Positions 30,391 to 40,259 of a stretch of DNA of 64,000 bases are shown piece by piece. The stretch comes from Tridacna crocea (Eukaryota; Mollusca; Bivalvia; Cardiida; Cardiidae): positions 813,501 to 877,500 of the forward strand of contig OX031065.1 of the NCBI GenBank assembly GCA_943736015.1, given 5' to 3'. Within the stretch, counting starts at the first letter, position 1. The number at the start of each line of letters is the position of its first letter. The position numbers and the translations under genes were made by a program. Below the pieces are notes generated by a model. It saw only the letters and a program-made list of their open reading frames with translations, was not told the DNA's origin and searched no databases.

Positions 30391-30665
30391 TTAACCCATT
30401 ACCAAACGACAATATTTTAGACTGGTCCAAATCGAAAGCATTTGCAGATGACAAAATAAAAGGGACTGAAAATTTTAAATTTGTTTGGTAAAGGGTAGAA
30501 AACATGTTGGGAAAAGGAGAAAATGCTAGTAACCAGCATTTTCTCCTTTTCCCACAATGTTTTCTACCATTTCAAACACAATTTTGACCATAGAGTCATA
30601 TTTGCCTTCTGCAGATGCTTTGAATTCAGACAAGTCTACAGCTTTGCTGTGTGGAAAAGAGTTAA
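30391..30665. mobile_element. Type A symmetric copy (two right halves), nested
   Basis: 275 bp, longer than a normal copy because both arms are right-type: ACCAAACGACAATATTTTAG at the left, CTTCTGCAGATGC and TGTGTGGAAAAGAGTTAA at the right. Hairpin about 30496-30565. Confidence 0.88.
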
Positions 30666-30890
30666 CCCATTACCAAACGACAATATTTTAGACTGGTCCA
30701 AATTGAAAGCATTTGCAGACGACAAAATAAAAGTGACAGAAAATTTAAAATTTGTTTTGTGAAGGATAGAAAACATCGTGGGAAAAGCAGAAAATGCTGG
30801 TTACCAGCATTTTCTCCTTTTCCCACAATGTTTTCAAAATGCCTCTTTCTCAGGGGCATCAAAAGTATGGATTGTGTGGTAATGGGTTAA
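30662..30890 (-). mobile_element. Type A TTAA hairpin element, nested
   Basis: 229 bp copy joined to the symmetric one by a single TTAA, both within the outer element. Hairpin 30768-30836. Confidence 0.92.
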
Positions 30891-30955
30891 TTTGTCATCT
30901 GCAAATGCTTTCAATTTGGACCAGTCTTAAATTTTGTCATTTGGTAAAGAGTTAA

Positions 30956-31016
30956 ACTGTCTGCATGCTTTCAATTGGGTCAAGTCTATACTTTGCTGCA
31001 AATGTTAAATAGTTAA
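30956..31016 (+). mobile_element. Type A right-arm fragment
   Basis: CTGTCTGCATGCTTTCAATT to GTTAAATAGTTAA. Confidence 0.6.
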
Positions 31017-31243
31017 CCCGTTACAATATCGTTAATTTTAGCCTTGATCAAATTGGGGGCATTGGCAGGCGATTAAAACAAAATTATATTTCAAAACATG
31101 AAACTTGTCTGTCATTGAGAAGAAAACATTAACGGAATAGGAAAAAATGCTGATTACCTGTATCTTCTCCATTTCTCCCAATGTTTTCAAAAAGCTTCTT
31201 CCTGAGGGTCATCAAAGGTCAGGACTGTGTGGTAAAGAGTTTA
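31013..31243 (-). mobile_element. Type A element
   Basis: TTAACCCGTTACAATATCG to GGTAAAGAGTTTA; hairpin pairing poor (ATTAACGGAATAGG against TTTCTCCCAATG). Confidence 0.8.
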
Positions 31244-31559
31244 CTGTCACAATGTTTTGTCTGACATTGTCTTTGCCTACTCATTATTGTCTATTTTTCA
31301 CAACGTTTTTTCCCCCCTCCCCATCTTTCCCAGATATTATAAACAAACGGAGCATGAGGGAATTGGTTCACAGTCATCCATATCTGATGAAATATTATGG
31401 CAAGTGAAAACAAACAACAATTATTTCAATTATTGCAAAAGATGTATTTGTTTCTGCCAGCCAGTATGGTATACTGCCATTCGGATTTATAGGTGTGCCA
31501 TATACACTAATTTGTTGATGAATGGCCAACCCCCATGATTCATCTTCACCAAATATTTC
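31244..31559. other. Interval without recognised repeat
   Basis: Two short overlapping frames (31257-31538, up to 93 codons) of ordinary composition. No splice sites or family resemblance support a gene. Confidence 0.35.
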
Positions 31560-31821
31560 TTAACCCCTATTCCACACAGCAAAATTTTAGACCTACCCAA
31601 ATTGAAAGCATTTTCAGAAGATAATTTCAAAATGGCTCAAATGGTGCAATTTTACTTCAATAGAGTAGAAAACTTTGAAGGAAAAGGAGAAAATGCTGGT
31701 AACCAGCATTTTCTCCTTTTCCCACAATGTTTCCTACCCTGTCACAGATAGCCACATTTAATTTGTTGTCTGCAAAAGCTTTCAATTTGAACTAGTCTAA
31801 AATTCTGTGATTTGGTAAACA
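31560..31821. mobile_element. Type A symmetric copy (two right halves)
   Basis: Left side TTAACCCCTATTCCACACAGC, AAGCATTTTCAGAAGAT and ATGGCTCAAATGGTGC. After the hairpin (about 31667-31734) comes ACATTTAATTTGTTGTCTGC. Ends GGTAAACAGAG. A third example of this arrangement. Confidence 0.78.
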
Positions 31822-31846
31822 GAGATAGATACCGTATTTCTCCTAA

Positions 31847-32075
31847 TTAACCCATTACCACACAATCCCTACTTTTGACGCCCCTGAGAAAGAAGCCTTT
31901 TGAAAACACTGTAGGAAAAGGAGAAAATGCTGGTAACCAGCATTTTCTCATTTTCCTACAGTGTTTTCTACCCTTCCCGGAACAAAGTTCAATTTGTCAG
32001 TCACCTTTATTTTGTCGTCTGCAAATGCTTTCAATTTGAACCAGTCTAAAATTTTGTCGTGTGGTAAAGAGTTAA
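31847..32075 (+). mobile_element. Type A element with compensated hairpin base
   Basis: CACTGTAGG (31907-31915) pairs with CCTACAGTG (31955-31963); both arms differ from the common ATTGTGGG form at two matching positions. Both TTAA ends present. Confidence 0.92.
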
Positions 32076-32371
32076 AGGATAAAATGAGATTTTCTCCTCT
32101 TATGACAATTTTTTAGAAAGTCTTTTCCATAGGATCACTACAAACCCTTGAGGTCTAGGTTTCATAACAAAAAATGAAGTCTCTTGTTTTGTCCTTAGTC
32201 AACTATAAGACTTATTTTTCGACTTCAAATTTACTTCATTACTTCAGACCCAATGAGGTCCATTCTTCAGTTATTTCCCTTGATTCTTCTCTAGTGCTAC
32301 ATTGGTCCTGATAACGTTGTCTGCGCATGACATATTCTTCGAAGATTCGACTGTCTTATATGACGCATCAC
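32076..32371. other. Interval with a trace of type A
   Basis: GATTTTCTCCTCTTATGACAAT at about 32090 is a hairpin-arm trace. Nothing else recognised. Confidence 0.35.
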
Positions 32372-32668
32372 TAGCCCCGAAAGCGGGCTGACTGTAAAAT
32401 TACACTCTTTAAAGTAGCGGTGTAGAAAATAGCTTGTATCAATACGTTTTAGGAGAAATGAGACCTGCTTTAGCTCCAGATTTCTCTAAACTGCTGATCA
32501 TAGTTGAGTGAATTGCGCGAAGTAGCGTTTTATTAAGTAAACGTTTATTTTAGTTTGAAATTCAAAGTAAAGGTTGTCGCGTAGGAAAGTGGTTCGGCTC
32601 TGTACCCAGGATGCCCAAATTAGATAGATGAGTATTTATAGAATGCCATCTAGTGGGAGATAATGCTC
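32372..32668. mobile_element. Interspersed repeat H, copy 2
   Basis: Aligns with 7370-7670 through TAGCTCCAGATTTCTCTAAAC and GCCATCTAGTGGGAGAT. The opening hairpin is different in sequence but still paired (AGCCC/GGGCT). Confidence 0.7.
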
Positions 32669-32753
32669 CTGATAAGGGAATTACTTGGATTTTATCCTTG
32701 ATTTTCTTGCTCTGAGCAGCTATTTTCTCAAGACAATATTTCAAGTAAATCTA

Positions 32754-32961
32754 TTAACCCATTACCACACGACAATATTTTAGACTGGTTCAAATTGAAA
32801 GCATTTGCAGACGACAAAATAAAAGTGACTGAAAAATTGAAATTTGTTCTGGGAAGGGTAGAAAATACTGTGGGAAAAGGAGAAAATGCTGGTTACCAGC
32901 ATTTTCTCCTTTTCCTACAGTGTTTTCGAAAGGCTTCTTTCTCAGGGGCGTCAAAAGTTAC
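32754..32961 (-). mobile_element. Type A element, right terminus lost
   Basis: TTAACCCATTACCACACGAC; hairpin 32863-32933 with ACTG/CAGT on both arms; stops after GGGGCGTCAAAAG. Confidence 0.85.
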
Positions 32962-33306
32962 ATGAGAACCTTTATCATACATCACAACTCATTGTCATAA
33001 TTATCTGCAACATCCCCAAGGGAACCAAGGATAAAAACAAACGAATACAGGTGAAAGGACCCGACTGTGTTAATTGGTTACCTTCATGAGTCTTTATCTG
33101 GTGAGAGAGATACTTTCATTGACAGGAATGGCCCCCATTCACTAACATTAACAGACCATTAAAGAAACATTTTCAAATCTCAAGTTGATAGAACATTTCA
33201 GACTCTGCTCAGCAAAATATTGGACTTAGGTCAATTTACCAGACTTAAGTCCATTATTTTGCCGAGCTGAGTGTGAAACATGATTTGAGAATGTTTTTAA
33301 GGTATA
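32962..33306. other. Interval without recognised repeat
   Basis: Contains a short inverted pair around GGACTTAGG / GACTTAAGTCC at about 33223-33256. No gene seen. Confidence 0.35.
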
Positions 33307-33522
33307 TTAACCCTTAGGCTGCTTACGGCAACTCAATGACCTTTTGCTGACAGCGTAGATCAAGATCAGACTGCACAGAATGTGCAGTCTGATCTTGGAT
33401 CGATCTATACTGTCCGATCTTGAGATATTTTTCCCTGAAACATACCTTTGAAATAACAATTTTTGAGTTTTTACTATCTAGTTGAAAATTTCATTTTAGT
33501 TACTTACCAGGATAAGGGTTAA
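33307..33522 (-). mobile_element. Type B TTAA hairpin element (reference copy)
   Basis: TTAACCCTTAGGCTGC to GGATAAGGGTTAA, 216 bp. Hairpin about 33347-33416: GCGTAGATCAAGATCAGACT and inverse. One arm carries an extra GATC. Only the terminal 8-10 bases resemble type A. Confidence 0.9.
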
Positions 33523-33747
33523 CTCCTTACCAAACAAGAACAAATTAGGTTTGTCCAAATCGAAAGCATTTGCAGACGACAAAATAAATGTGACTGAAAA
33601 TTTGAAATTTGTTCTGTGAAGGGTAGAAAACGTTGTGGGAAAAGGAGAAAATGCTGGTTACCAGCATTTTCTCCTTTTCTCACAATGTTTTCTAAAGGCT
33701 TCTTTCTCAGAGTCATCAAAAGTAGGGATTGCGTGGTAATGGATTAA
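33519..33747 (-). mobile_element. Type A TTAA hairpin element
   Basis: Shares its first TTAA with the type B copy. TTAACTCCTTACCAAACAAG to GGTAATGGATTAA. Confidence 0.9.
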
Positions 33748-34146
33748 TATCCTTGAAATGTGTCTCAAGTAACAAACTCAACTTAAGTCCGAAATGGGGT
33801 CCGTCTACAGACTTGAACCAGATAAGAGACTAAGTTTTTTAGGTGAAACCGAGCCAAGGGCTGTGCAGTAAAGGGTATACCTCTATTGTAACTCTGTCAG
33901 GCATTCATTCTGGTGTGATGATAATTAATATTTTCTGTCTGTTTGATACATGGACGTGGGGCATGTATCCCTATCATGAGTTATAGCAGATACCAGGAAT
34001 ACATGTCAATTTCGTCTTGACATTTTACATTAGTCAACAATTATACACCGTTTTTCTGCTAAATTCCCAAAAAACACTACCCCCAGGTAATGTACCTCAA
34101 AATGATACATTGCAAAGTTTATTCTTTGGCTTAATGCTGCAACTGT
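33748..34146. other. Interval without recognised repeat
   Basis: Apart from GTGCAGTAAAGGG at about 33868 (a possible element end) nothing is recognised. Confidence 0.35.
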
Positions 34147-34375
34147 TTAACCTTTTCCCAAACATTAAATTTTGGATCATTCCAAACCGGAAGAATAATG
34201 AAGACGATAATTTTAGATTTGGAGAAAATGACAGAAAGTTCCATAAAAGGATAGAAAACACTGTGGGAAAAGGAGAAATTGCTCGTTACGAGCAATTTCT
34301 CCTTTTCTCACTGTGTTTTCAAAAGATTTTTACTGCAGACATGTAAAAACCAGGGCTTGTTTGGGAAAGGGTTAA
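34147..34375 (-). mobile_element. Type A2 TTAA hairpin element
   Basis: TTAACCTTTTCCCAAACATT to GGGAAAGGGTTAA. Hairpin about 34253-34320, tip GCTCGTTACGAGC, complementary to plus-oriented A2 copies. Confidence 0.9.
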
Positions 34376-34590
34376 CTCTTAACCAAATGACAAAATTTTG
34401 GACTGGTCCAATTTAAAGCATTTTGCAGATGTTAAAATAAAAGCAAACTGAAAATTTGAAATTTGTACAAAAACATTTTGGGAAAAGGAGACAATGCTAA
34501 TTACCACCATTTTCTCCCTTTCCCACAATGTTTTCAAAAGGATTCTTTCTTAGGGTCGTTAAAAGTCGAGATTGTGTGGCACAAAGTTAA
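34372..34590 (-). mobile_element. Type A element
   Basis: Joined to the A2 copy by one TTAA. The arm before the hairpin is shortened (TTTGTACAAAAACATT). Ends GTGGCACAAAGTTAA. Confidence 0.85.
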
Positions 34591-34945
34591 CTCTTTGCCA
34601 CATAATCCCAAGTTTTAACTCTTTACCAAATGACAAAATTTTAGACTAGTCCAAATTGGAATGAAGTTTTCATTTTGATAGTAAAAACTCAAATATTTCT
34701 ATTTCAAAGTTACGTTTTTGGGAATAATATATATTCTTATATATCTTGATTCTTATATAGTGTAGATACAAAATCTGAACTTAATCTACACTGTCCCCCA
34801 AAAGATAGTGAGCAATTTCACCTTTTGCCACAATGTTTTCTATGCTATCAAAAGGTGTCATATACATATAGGAAACAGCTTCATCCTTGCTGTTATTTGG
34901 GTCAGTTGGAGATACCATAGAAATGCTTATGGGGTAAAGGGTTAA
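34587..34945. mobile_element. Mosaic of type A, B and C segments
   Basis: The segments in order are: type A left end (34587-34614); a second type A start at TTAA 34615-34618, running to about 34661; a type B arm and partial hairpin (34662-34800, AGTGTAGATAC ... ATCTACACTGTCC); and a type C right half (GCAATTTCACCTTTTGCC to GGGGTAAAGGGTTAA). It is flanked by TTAA. Confidence 0.75.
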
Positions 34946-34974
34946 ATGTGGTTCCAACGATGGAATTTCTGACA

Positions 34975-35087
34975 AAAAAAAATTAGAAAATATCACGGGA
35001 AAAGCAGAAAACTTTGAGCAGCATTTTCTTCTTTTGCAAAAGATTTTGGTATTAACAAGTCTAAAATTCTGTTGCGAGGTAAAGGGC
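34975..35087. mobile_element. Type A remnant
   Basis: ATCACGGGAAAAGCAG hairpin arm to GCGAGGTAAAGGGC, where element D starts. Confidence 0.55.
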
Positions 35088-35277
35088 AAAGCTCCAGATA
35101 AGAGGGAGTGATGGTATTTGAAATCCATTACTTCTCTTCAAAACCCAATGTTGTGGGTACACAATAGAATCGTCTCAATGAGACGATTCTAATGAGTACC
35201 CACAACATAGGGTTTGATGGAGAATGAGTAATATTTTTTATATTGAAATCAAAATCACTCCCATTATCTGGAATTCT
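35088..35277. mobile_element. Palindromic element D
   Basis: AAGCTCCAGATAAGAGGGAG and CTCCCATTATCTGGAATTC ends; core palindrome about 35138-35217 with AATCGTCTCAATGAGACGATT perfectly paired. Confidence 0.85.
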
Positions 35278-35685
35278 GGTAAAAAGTAAAAGAAAAAAGG
35301 ACTCCATGAAGTAACAGGTTTATGTAATATTCCAAAATGAAGTGTGAAATCCAGACCTATCTAGGGAGCTGCCCCCACAAAACTAGGGTAGACTGGAGTC
35401 GCCAATATTTGCCTATATCCATCAATCATGGTATCACAGTCTATGTACAATAACTTTCAAAATACAACCATAGATTCAATAATGAAAGATAAAAAAAAAT
35501 CTACAGTTCTTAGACTATTAAACTTGACAAAAAGATGAAATGTTCAATCCTAATCAAGATATCACTGTTTTACAATAATTTTCAAACTTCCAAATACCTA
35601 CACTTCTCATGCTTTCCAACTTAAGAAAAGATAAGAAAAAATTACCATCAAGTTATCACAGTCCACTACATAACTTTAACCCATT
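35278..35685. other. Interval without recognised feature
   Basis: AT-rich, unique within the window. Confidence 0.45.
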
Positions 35686-35914
35686 ACCATACAATCCCTA
35701 CTTTTGACAACCCCAAGAAAGAAGCCTTTAAAAAACATTGTGGGCAATGGACTAAATGCTGGTAACCAGCATTTTCTCCCTTTCCCATAATATTTTCTAC
35801 TTCTACCCTGCACAAAATAAATTTAAAATTAGAAATTCAGTCACTTTTATTTTGTCATCTTCAAATGCTTTCACTTCGGAAAAGCATAAAATATTGTCGT
35901 TTGGTAATGAGGAC
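35686..35914 (+). mobile_element. Type A element
   Basis: TTAACCCATTACCATACAAT; hairpin about 35732-35800 mismatched (GGGCAATGGACTAAATG); end GGTAATGAGGACAA. Confidence 0.82.
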
Positions 35915-36001
35915 AACAAAGAGTATATCTTGTTATCACCAATATTTAGAAAAATCAAAAGAAGCCACATTCTCTGCCCAATCAAAATTACATCAAGAAA
36001 T

Positions 36002-36229
36002 TTAACTCTTTACCACACATTCCCGACTTTTAACGACCCTGAAAAAGAACACCTTTGAAAACATTGTGGGAAAAGGAGAAAATGCTGTAACCAGCATTTT
36101 CTCCTTTTTCCACAGAGTTTTCTATCCTTTACAAGTAAAATTTTAGTTTCTGATTCACAACTATTTTGTTGTCTGCAAATGCTTTCAATTTGGACTAGTC
36201 CAAAATTTTGTCGTTTCGTAATGAGTTAA
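36002..36229 (+). mobile_element. Type A TTAA hairpin element
   Basis: TTAACTCTTTACCACACATT to GTAATGAGTTAA; hairpin 36057-36121. Confidence 0.9.
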
Positions 36230-36289
36230 AGAGAGGTAAATCAATAGGTTCATTTTAAACAACATCAGGATCGAGTCAATTCCCATTTG

Positions 36290-36530
36290 CATCTCCAGAG
36301 AAGATTTTTATGATTTTCAATATTTTTCATTTTTGTTGCCATGAACACCAGGGTTTTACATGGAATCAAGTTCTTAGTACAAACTCTGAAAAGGGGTCTG
36401 AGAGGATCATTTAAAAAGTTTTGTTAATAATGGGTGGGTAGTTCCAGAGACAGGGATGTTTAATATAATTGTCAGCATGCACACAAATAGACAGAGAGAC
36501 ACATTAACCTTGACAATGGGCACAGGGCCC
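36290..36530. repeat. Paragraph repeat L, partial
   Basis: TTGTTGCCATGAACACCAGGG and GAATCAAGTTCTTAGTAC parallel the unit at about 8760. The tail contains ACAGAGAGACAC. Confidence 0.45.
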
Positions 36531-36658
36531 TGACATAAGCTCTAAGATGGCCTTCCACCAATGGGGCTAAAAATCATTTTGTCAAATTCAGCATTGTTAG
36601 CACTGTACTGAACTCAGTGCAAGAAGGCTCTTGACCATTTTCCTGGATGACAGGCATT

Positions 36659-36763
36659 CAACAATCCAAATTCAGTGCCAACTTTTTACACACATTGAAT
36701 TCGTCGTCTGCAAAACGTTCAATTGGAAAGAGTAAAAAATTTTGTTGTTTGGTAAAGAGTTAA
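36659..36763 (+). mobile_element. Type A right half
   Basis: ACACACATTGAATTCGTCGTC to GGTAAAGAGTTAA; hairpin absent. Confidence 0.65.
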
Positions 36764-36784
36764 GAAGTCTTATTCCTCAAGGAT

Positions 36785-37112
36785 ATAGCCCAGCCCTGGT
36801 ACCTCACTCAACCCATAGCCTGCAGGACTTGAGAATAGGGAGTCACTGGTTTGATCCCTGGCCCAACCAATTTCTTTCTGAGGATTGATGATAGTCATTG
36901 CAGAAGATTCATTCCTCTCCCACCACAGTCCATTGTCTCGACAGTTGTTATGTGGGAAAGCGGCCAGTGGCTTGGAAAGAAAACTGTGCGGAATACTGGT
37001 ACGAGAGACTCCAGAAAAGCATGGATAGGTGGCACTAGGTGCACTGGCCCCTGTGATATAACTGAAATAACGTTGAAAACAGCATTAAACACCATTCAAT
37101 CAATCAATCCTC
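36785..37112 (+). mobile_element. tRNA-derived SINE F (most complete copy)
   Basis: tRNA-like head 36790-36868 (B box GGTTTGATCCC). The body holds GATGATAGTCATTGC, GTTATGTGGGAAAGCGGCC and GAATACTGGTACGAGAG. The 3' tail holds GTTGAAAACAGCATTAAAC and CAATCAATCAATCC. The closing CAATC repeat would serve as its reverse-transcription end. No partner LINE is visible in the window. Confidence 0.85.
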
Positions 37113-37144
37113 AAGGATATAAAAAAAACACAGGATAATAATGT

Positions 37145-37370
37145 TTAACCCATTACCACACAATCCTTACTTAAAATTTGACGACCCTGAGACAGAAGCC
37201 TTGAGAAAACATTGTGAGAAAAGGAGAAAATGCTGGTAACCAACATTTTCTCCTTTTCCCACAATGTTTTCTACTGTTCACGAAACAAATTTTCAGTCAA
37301 TTTTATTTTGTCGCCTGCAAATGCTTTGATTTGGATAAGCCTAAAATATTGTCGTTTGGTAATGAGTTAA
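37145..37370 (+). mobile_element. Type A TTAA hairpin element
   Basis: TTAACCCATTACCACACAAT to GGTAATGAGTTAA. The right arm is slightly shortened (ACAAATTTTCAGTCAATT). Confidence 0.9.
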
Positions 37371-37507
37371 GGTAAGGGTTACATCTGACAGTAGATCTGA
37401 CTGTGAGAAAAAAAGCTGAATCATTAAGTTGATTGATTGAATTATAAGTCTCAGTTTTGAAATTCTGTTTATATCAGTCTATTACTTGTTACCCTATATA
37501 CCCAACA

Positions 37508-37630
37508 CTATAACCCTTTACAAAACAATCCTGTTCTTTAATCACTCAGAGGAAGGTTTTTAGTAACAAACATTGTTTGCAAATGACAAAATGCTTGTTA
37601 GTAGCATTTTTCTGATATTCCCTCATGCCC
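37508..37630 (+). mobile_element. Type A degraded half
   Basis: TAACCCTTTACAAAACAATCC, then a poorly paired AACATTGTTTGC ... GTAGCATTTTTCTG. Confidence 0.5.
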
Positions 37631-37657
37631 TCAACTTGTAAGACGAACTGAATAATT

Positions 37658-37879
37658 TTAGCTCATTACCAAATGACAATATTTTAGGGTTGTCCAAATC
37701 GAAAGAATTTGCAGATGAAAATATGAAAGTGACTGAAAATTTGAAATTTGTTTTGTGAAGGGTGGAAAACATTGTGGGAAAAGGAGAAAATGCTAGCATT
37801 TTCTCATTTTCCCACAATGTTTTCTAAAGGCTTCTTTCTCAGGGTTGTCAAAAGTAGGAATTGTGTGGTAATGGGTTAA
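37658..37879 (-). mobile_element. Type A element
   Basis: TTAGCTCATTACCAAATGAC to GGTAATGGGTTAA. The hairpin tip is reduced to AATGCTAGCATT, still a perfect palindrome. Confidence 0.88.
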
Positions 37880-37883
37880 GCAT

Positions 37884-37920
37884 TTAACTCTTTACCAAAC
37901 AAGCCCTGGGCTTCACAACT
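37884..37920 (+). mobile_element. Type A/A2 left-end fragment
   Basis: TTAACTCTTTACCAAACAAG and CCCTGGGCTTCAC, running into the tandem array. Confidence 0.6.
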
Positions 37921-37924
37921 CTCA

Positions 37925-38935
37925 TATTATTGCCTACTGGTACCTCTGTTGCCTTTATCTACCACTCACAGCAATACTTACAAGTAACTCTGTCACATTT
38001 GGTGCCTACAGGTACATTTTAGATAGTTGCAACAGGTATCCCTCTAAACATTCCTAAAAGCATTTCACACTCTGGTGCCTACAGGTACCTGTCATATTGG
38101 TGCTTTCAGATGACTCTCACATAGCTACCTAAGCATTTCTCGCACTGGTGCTGACATTAACTGCAACATCAGTGCTATAGATGCCTCAACATTGCTTCCT
38201 AAAAGCATGTCTTACACTTGTGCTTAAGGGTACCTGTCTGACATTGATACTTTCAGATAAATCTAAGATTGCATCCTTAGACATTTCTCACACTAATACC
38301 TACATGTACCTTCAACATCAGTGCTATAGATGCATCTGACATTACTTCCTAAAAGTATGTCTCACAATTGTACTTAAAGGTAACAGTCACATTAGTGCTT
38401 TCAGATAAATCCAGGATTGCATCCTCACACATTTCTCACACTGATACAGACATGTACCTGCAACATCAGTACTATAGATGCCTCTGACATTGCTTCCTAA
38501 AATCATTCCACACACAGGTGCCTATAGGTATATGTCACATTGGTGCTATCAGATAAATCTAAAATTGCATCCTTAAACATTTCTCACAGTGATACCTACA
38601 TGCACCTGCAACATGAGTTCTATAGATGCCCCTGACATTGCTTCCTAAAAGCATGTCTCACACTGGTGTATACAGATACCCGTCACATTGTTGCTTTCAG
38701 ATAAATCTAAAATTGCATCCTTAAACATTTACGACACTGATACCATTAAAGGTTAGCTGCAACATCAGAGCCATAGATGCTTTTGACATTGCTTCCTAAG
38801 ATTATTTCACACGCTAGTGCCTACAGGTACCTGTCATATTGGTGCTCAAAATGTAATTCTAACATTACTTCCTAAAAAGAGTTCTAACACTGGTGTGCCT
38901 AATGAGACTTGTCACATTGGTATTTAAGGTATCGA
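37925..38935. repeat. Tandem array M, about 150 bp dimeric unit
   Basis: CAACATCAGTGCTATAGATG recurs at about 38163, 38313, 38461, 38609 and 38759. Each unit has two related halves of about 75 bp, one with CTTCCTAAAAGCAT and GGTGCCTACAGGTACCTG, the other with CATCCTTAAACATTTC and GATACCTACATGTACCTG. The first 120 bp and last 120 bp are irregular. Confidence 0.85.
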
Positions 38936-38957
38936 TGTAGATGATGCCTTACCTATG

Positions 38958-39150
38958 GCAAAGCTCGAGGTAAGAGGGAGTGATGGTATTCTAAATCCAT
39001 TATTTCTCTTCCAAACCCTATGTTATGGGTACTCATTAGAATTGTCTCAAAGAGACAATTCTAATGAGTACCCATAACATGGGGTTTAGTGGAGAATAAT
39101 TAATATTTTTAATTTTGAAATCAAAATCCTCTCTCTATCTGGAGCTCTGC
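38958..39150. mobile_element. Palindromic element D
   Basis: AAGCTCGAGGTAAGAGGG and CTATCTGGAGCTCT ends; paired core about 39013-39090 with CATTAGAATTGTCTC. Flanks TACCTATG and TGCCTATG may be an 8-bp target duplication with one change. Confidence 0.85.
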
Positions 39151-39178
39151 CTATGCATTGCACATTTCTTTTGTAATT

Positions 39179-39578
39179 CATCTTCCCGAGCCAAGGTTAC
39201 GATCACTACGTTTATCTTACCTTGGCTGATTGAGCCCGATTTCAAGATTCCTGCGATGCACGCTCTATTGGATGCTGGTTATTACCCCCCTTTACATCAT
39301 ATTTCTAAAAGCCAATGGAATAACGTTTAACAACCGCTTACGAATACACATGAAGCGATAAGCAGACATCCACGTGGGTTTTCATGTTTATCTTCTATTG
39401 GAAAGGTAGCGACCTTCTTCTATTTTTATCAAAGATGAAACACTAGAGTGATTTCATTTGTTGCAGTTAGAGCTGGCTGCATCCAATGAAAAAGCGTATT
39501 GGGGGAATGTAAAAATCAAGCTCGATCCACCAAGGGTAGAGTAGCATAGTGAATCGTCAGCCTTGGCTTGCAAAGATG
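39179..39578. mobile_element. Long-TIR element G, copy 1
   Basis: Ends CATCTTCCCGAGCCAAGG and CCTTGGCTTGCAAAGATG with about 80 bp of imperfect terminal inverted repeat. Perfect flanking duplication TTGTAATT at 39171-39178 and 39579-39586. 400 bp, no transposase. Long TIRs with 8-9 bp duplications suggest Mutator-like or hAT-like mobilisation. Confidence 0.88.
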
Positions 39579-39934
39579 TTGTAATTGTGACTGATACCAA
39601 ACCATACCTGCCTTCAGGCAATCCAATCAGTGATTCTAAGCACTTAATCTAACATTATTATGTGCAACTTCTCTTTTCCTGCAAACATTTTTAACCTGAG
39701 CCTGTTCTTTTCTAAAAGATTATGGTGGCAGATATAAGGGAGATAAGTGACTGTATTATAACTAAAGTGATCTATTGATTATTATTGATCTATCAATTAA
39801 TAACAAACACACTCTTTTTCTCCCTCGTCACCAGTATAGATTCTATCTCCTACAAATAAACCAATTTTTATCCATCCATTAAAGGGTTGATGACCTTTAA
39901 CTCTGTCCATACCAAAAATGACACAAGAAGCTTT
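39579..39934. other. Interval without recognised feature
   Basis: After the duplication at 39579-39586, no repeat, gene or RNA could be recognised. Confidence 0.45.
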
Positions 39935-39965
39935 AGTGGACAGTGTAGATCAAGATCAGACACAA
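39935..39965 (+). mobile_element. Type B half-hairpin
   Basis: GGACAGTGTAGATCAAGATC, one arm only; array J follows directly after GATCAGA. Confidence 0.6.
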
Positions 39966-40258
39966 CTAGAGCTGTCACTGAATGTGATTTATACCCCTGC
40001 AAGCACTTAGACAGAAAAAAGTGTCAAGTTCAAGGGGAGATAATTCCTCAACTAGAAAAAATTGACACTTGCAAATCTTCAATATATGATTAGTATATGT
40101 GTAAAGTTTCAATAAAATTGAAGGAAAACTGTAGGAGGAATTCACGACACAAAATTACTAGTATTTTGTACACAGACAGACACATGGACGGACGGACACA
40201 CGGACAGACAGACTGATTACAGTATACCCTCGACAACATGAGTTTTGTGGGGGTATAA
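39966..40258. repeat. Paragraph repeat J, short copy
   Basis: CACAACTAGAGCTGTCACTG start, TTATACCCCTGCAAG, AAAACTGTAGGAGGAATTC, then (GGAC/ACAG) microsatellite 40176-40212, end GTTTTGTGGGGGTATAATGA. The subterminal ATACCCC and GGGGTAT are inverted. Confidence 0.7.
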
Positions 40259-40259
40259 T

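Larger units (their letters stand above)
30209..30955 (+). mobile_element. Type A element split by two nested copies
   Basis: Outer copy: 30209-30394 (start TTAAATTCCTTCATCAC, duplicated left-end segment, hairpin about 30297-30362, arm to AAGTCACCTTTAA). It resumes at 30887-30955 (TTAATTTGTCATCTGC to GGTAAAGAGTTAA). The join is the internal TTAA of the type A right arm (ACATTAATTTTGTCATC in intact copies). Confidence 0.88.
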
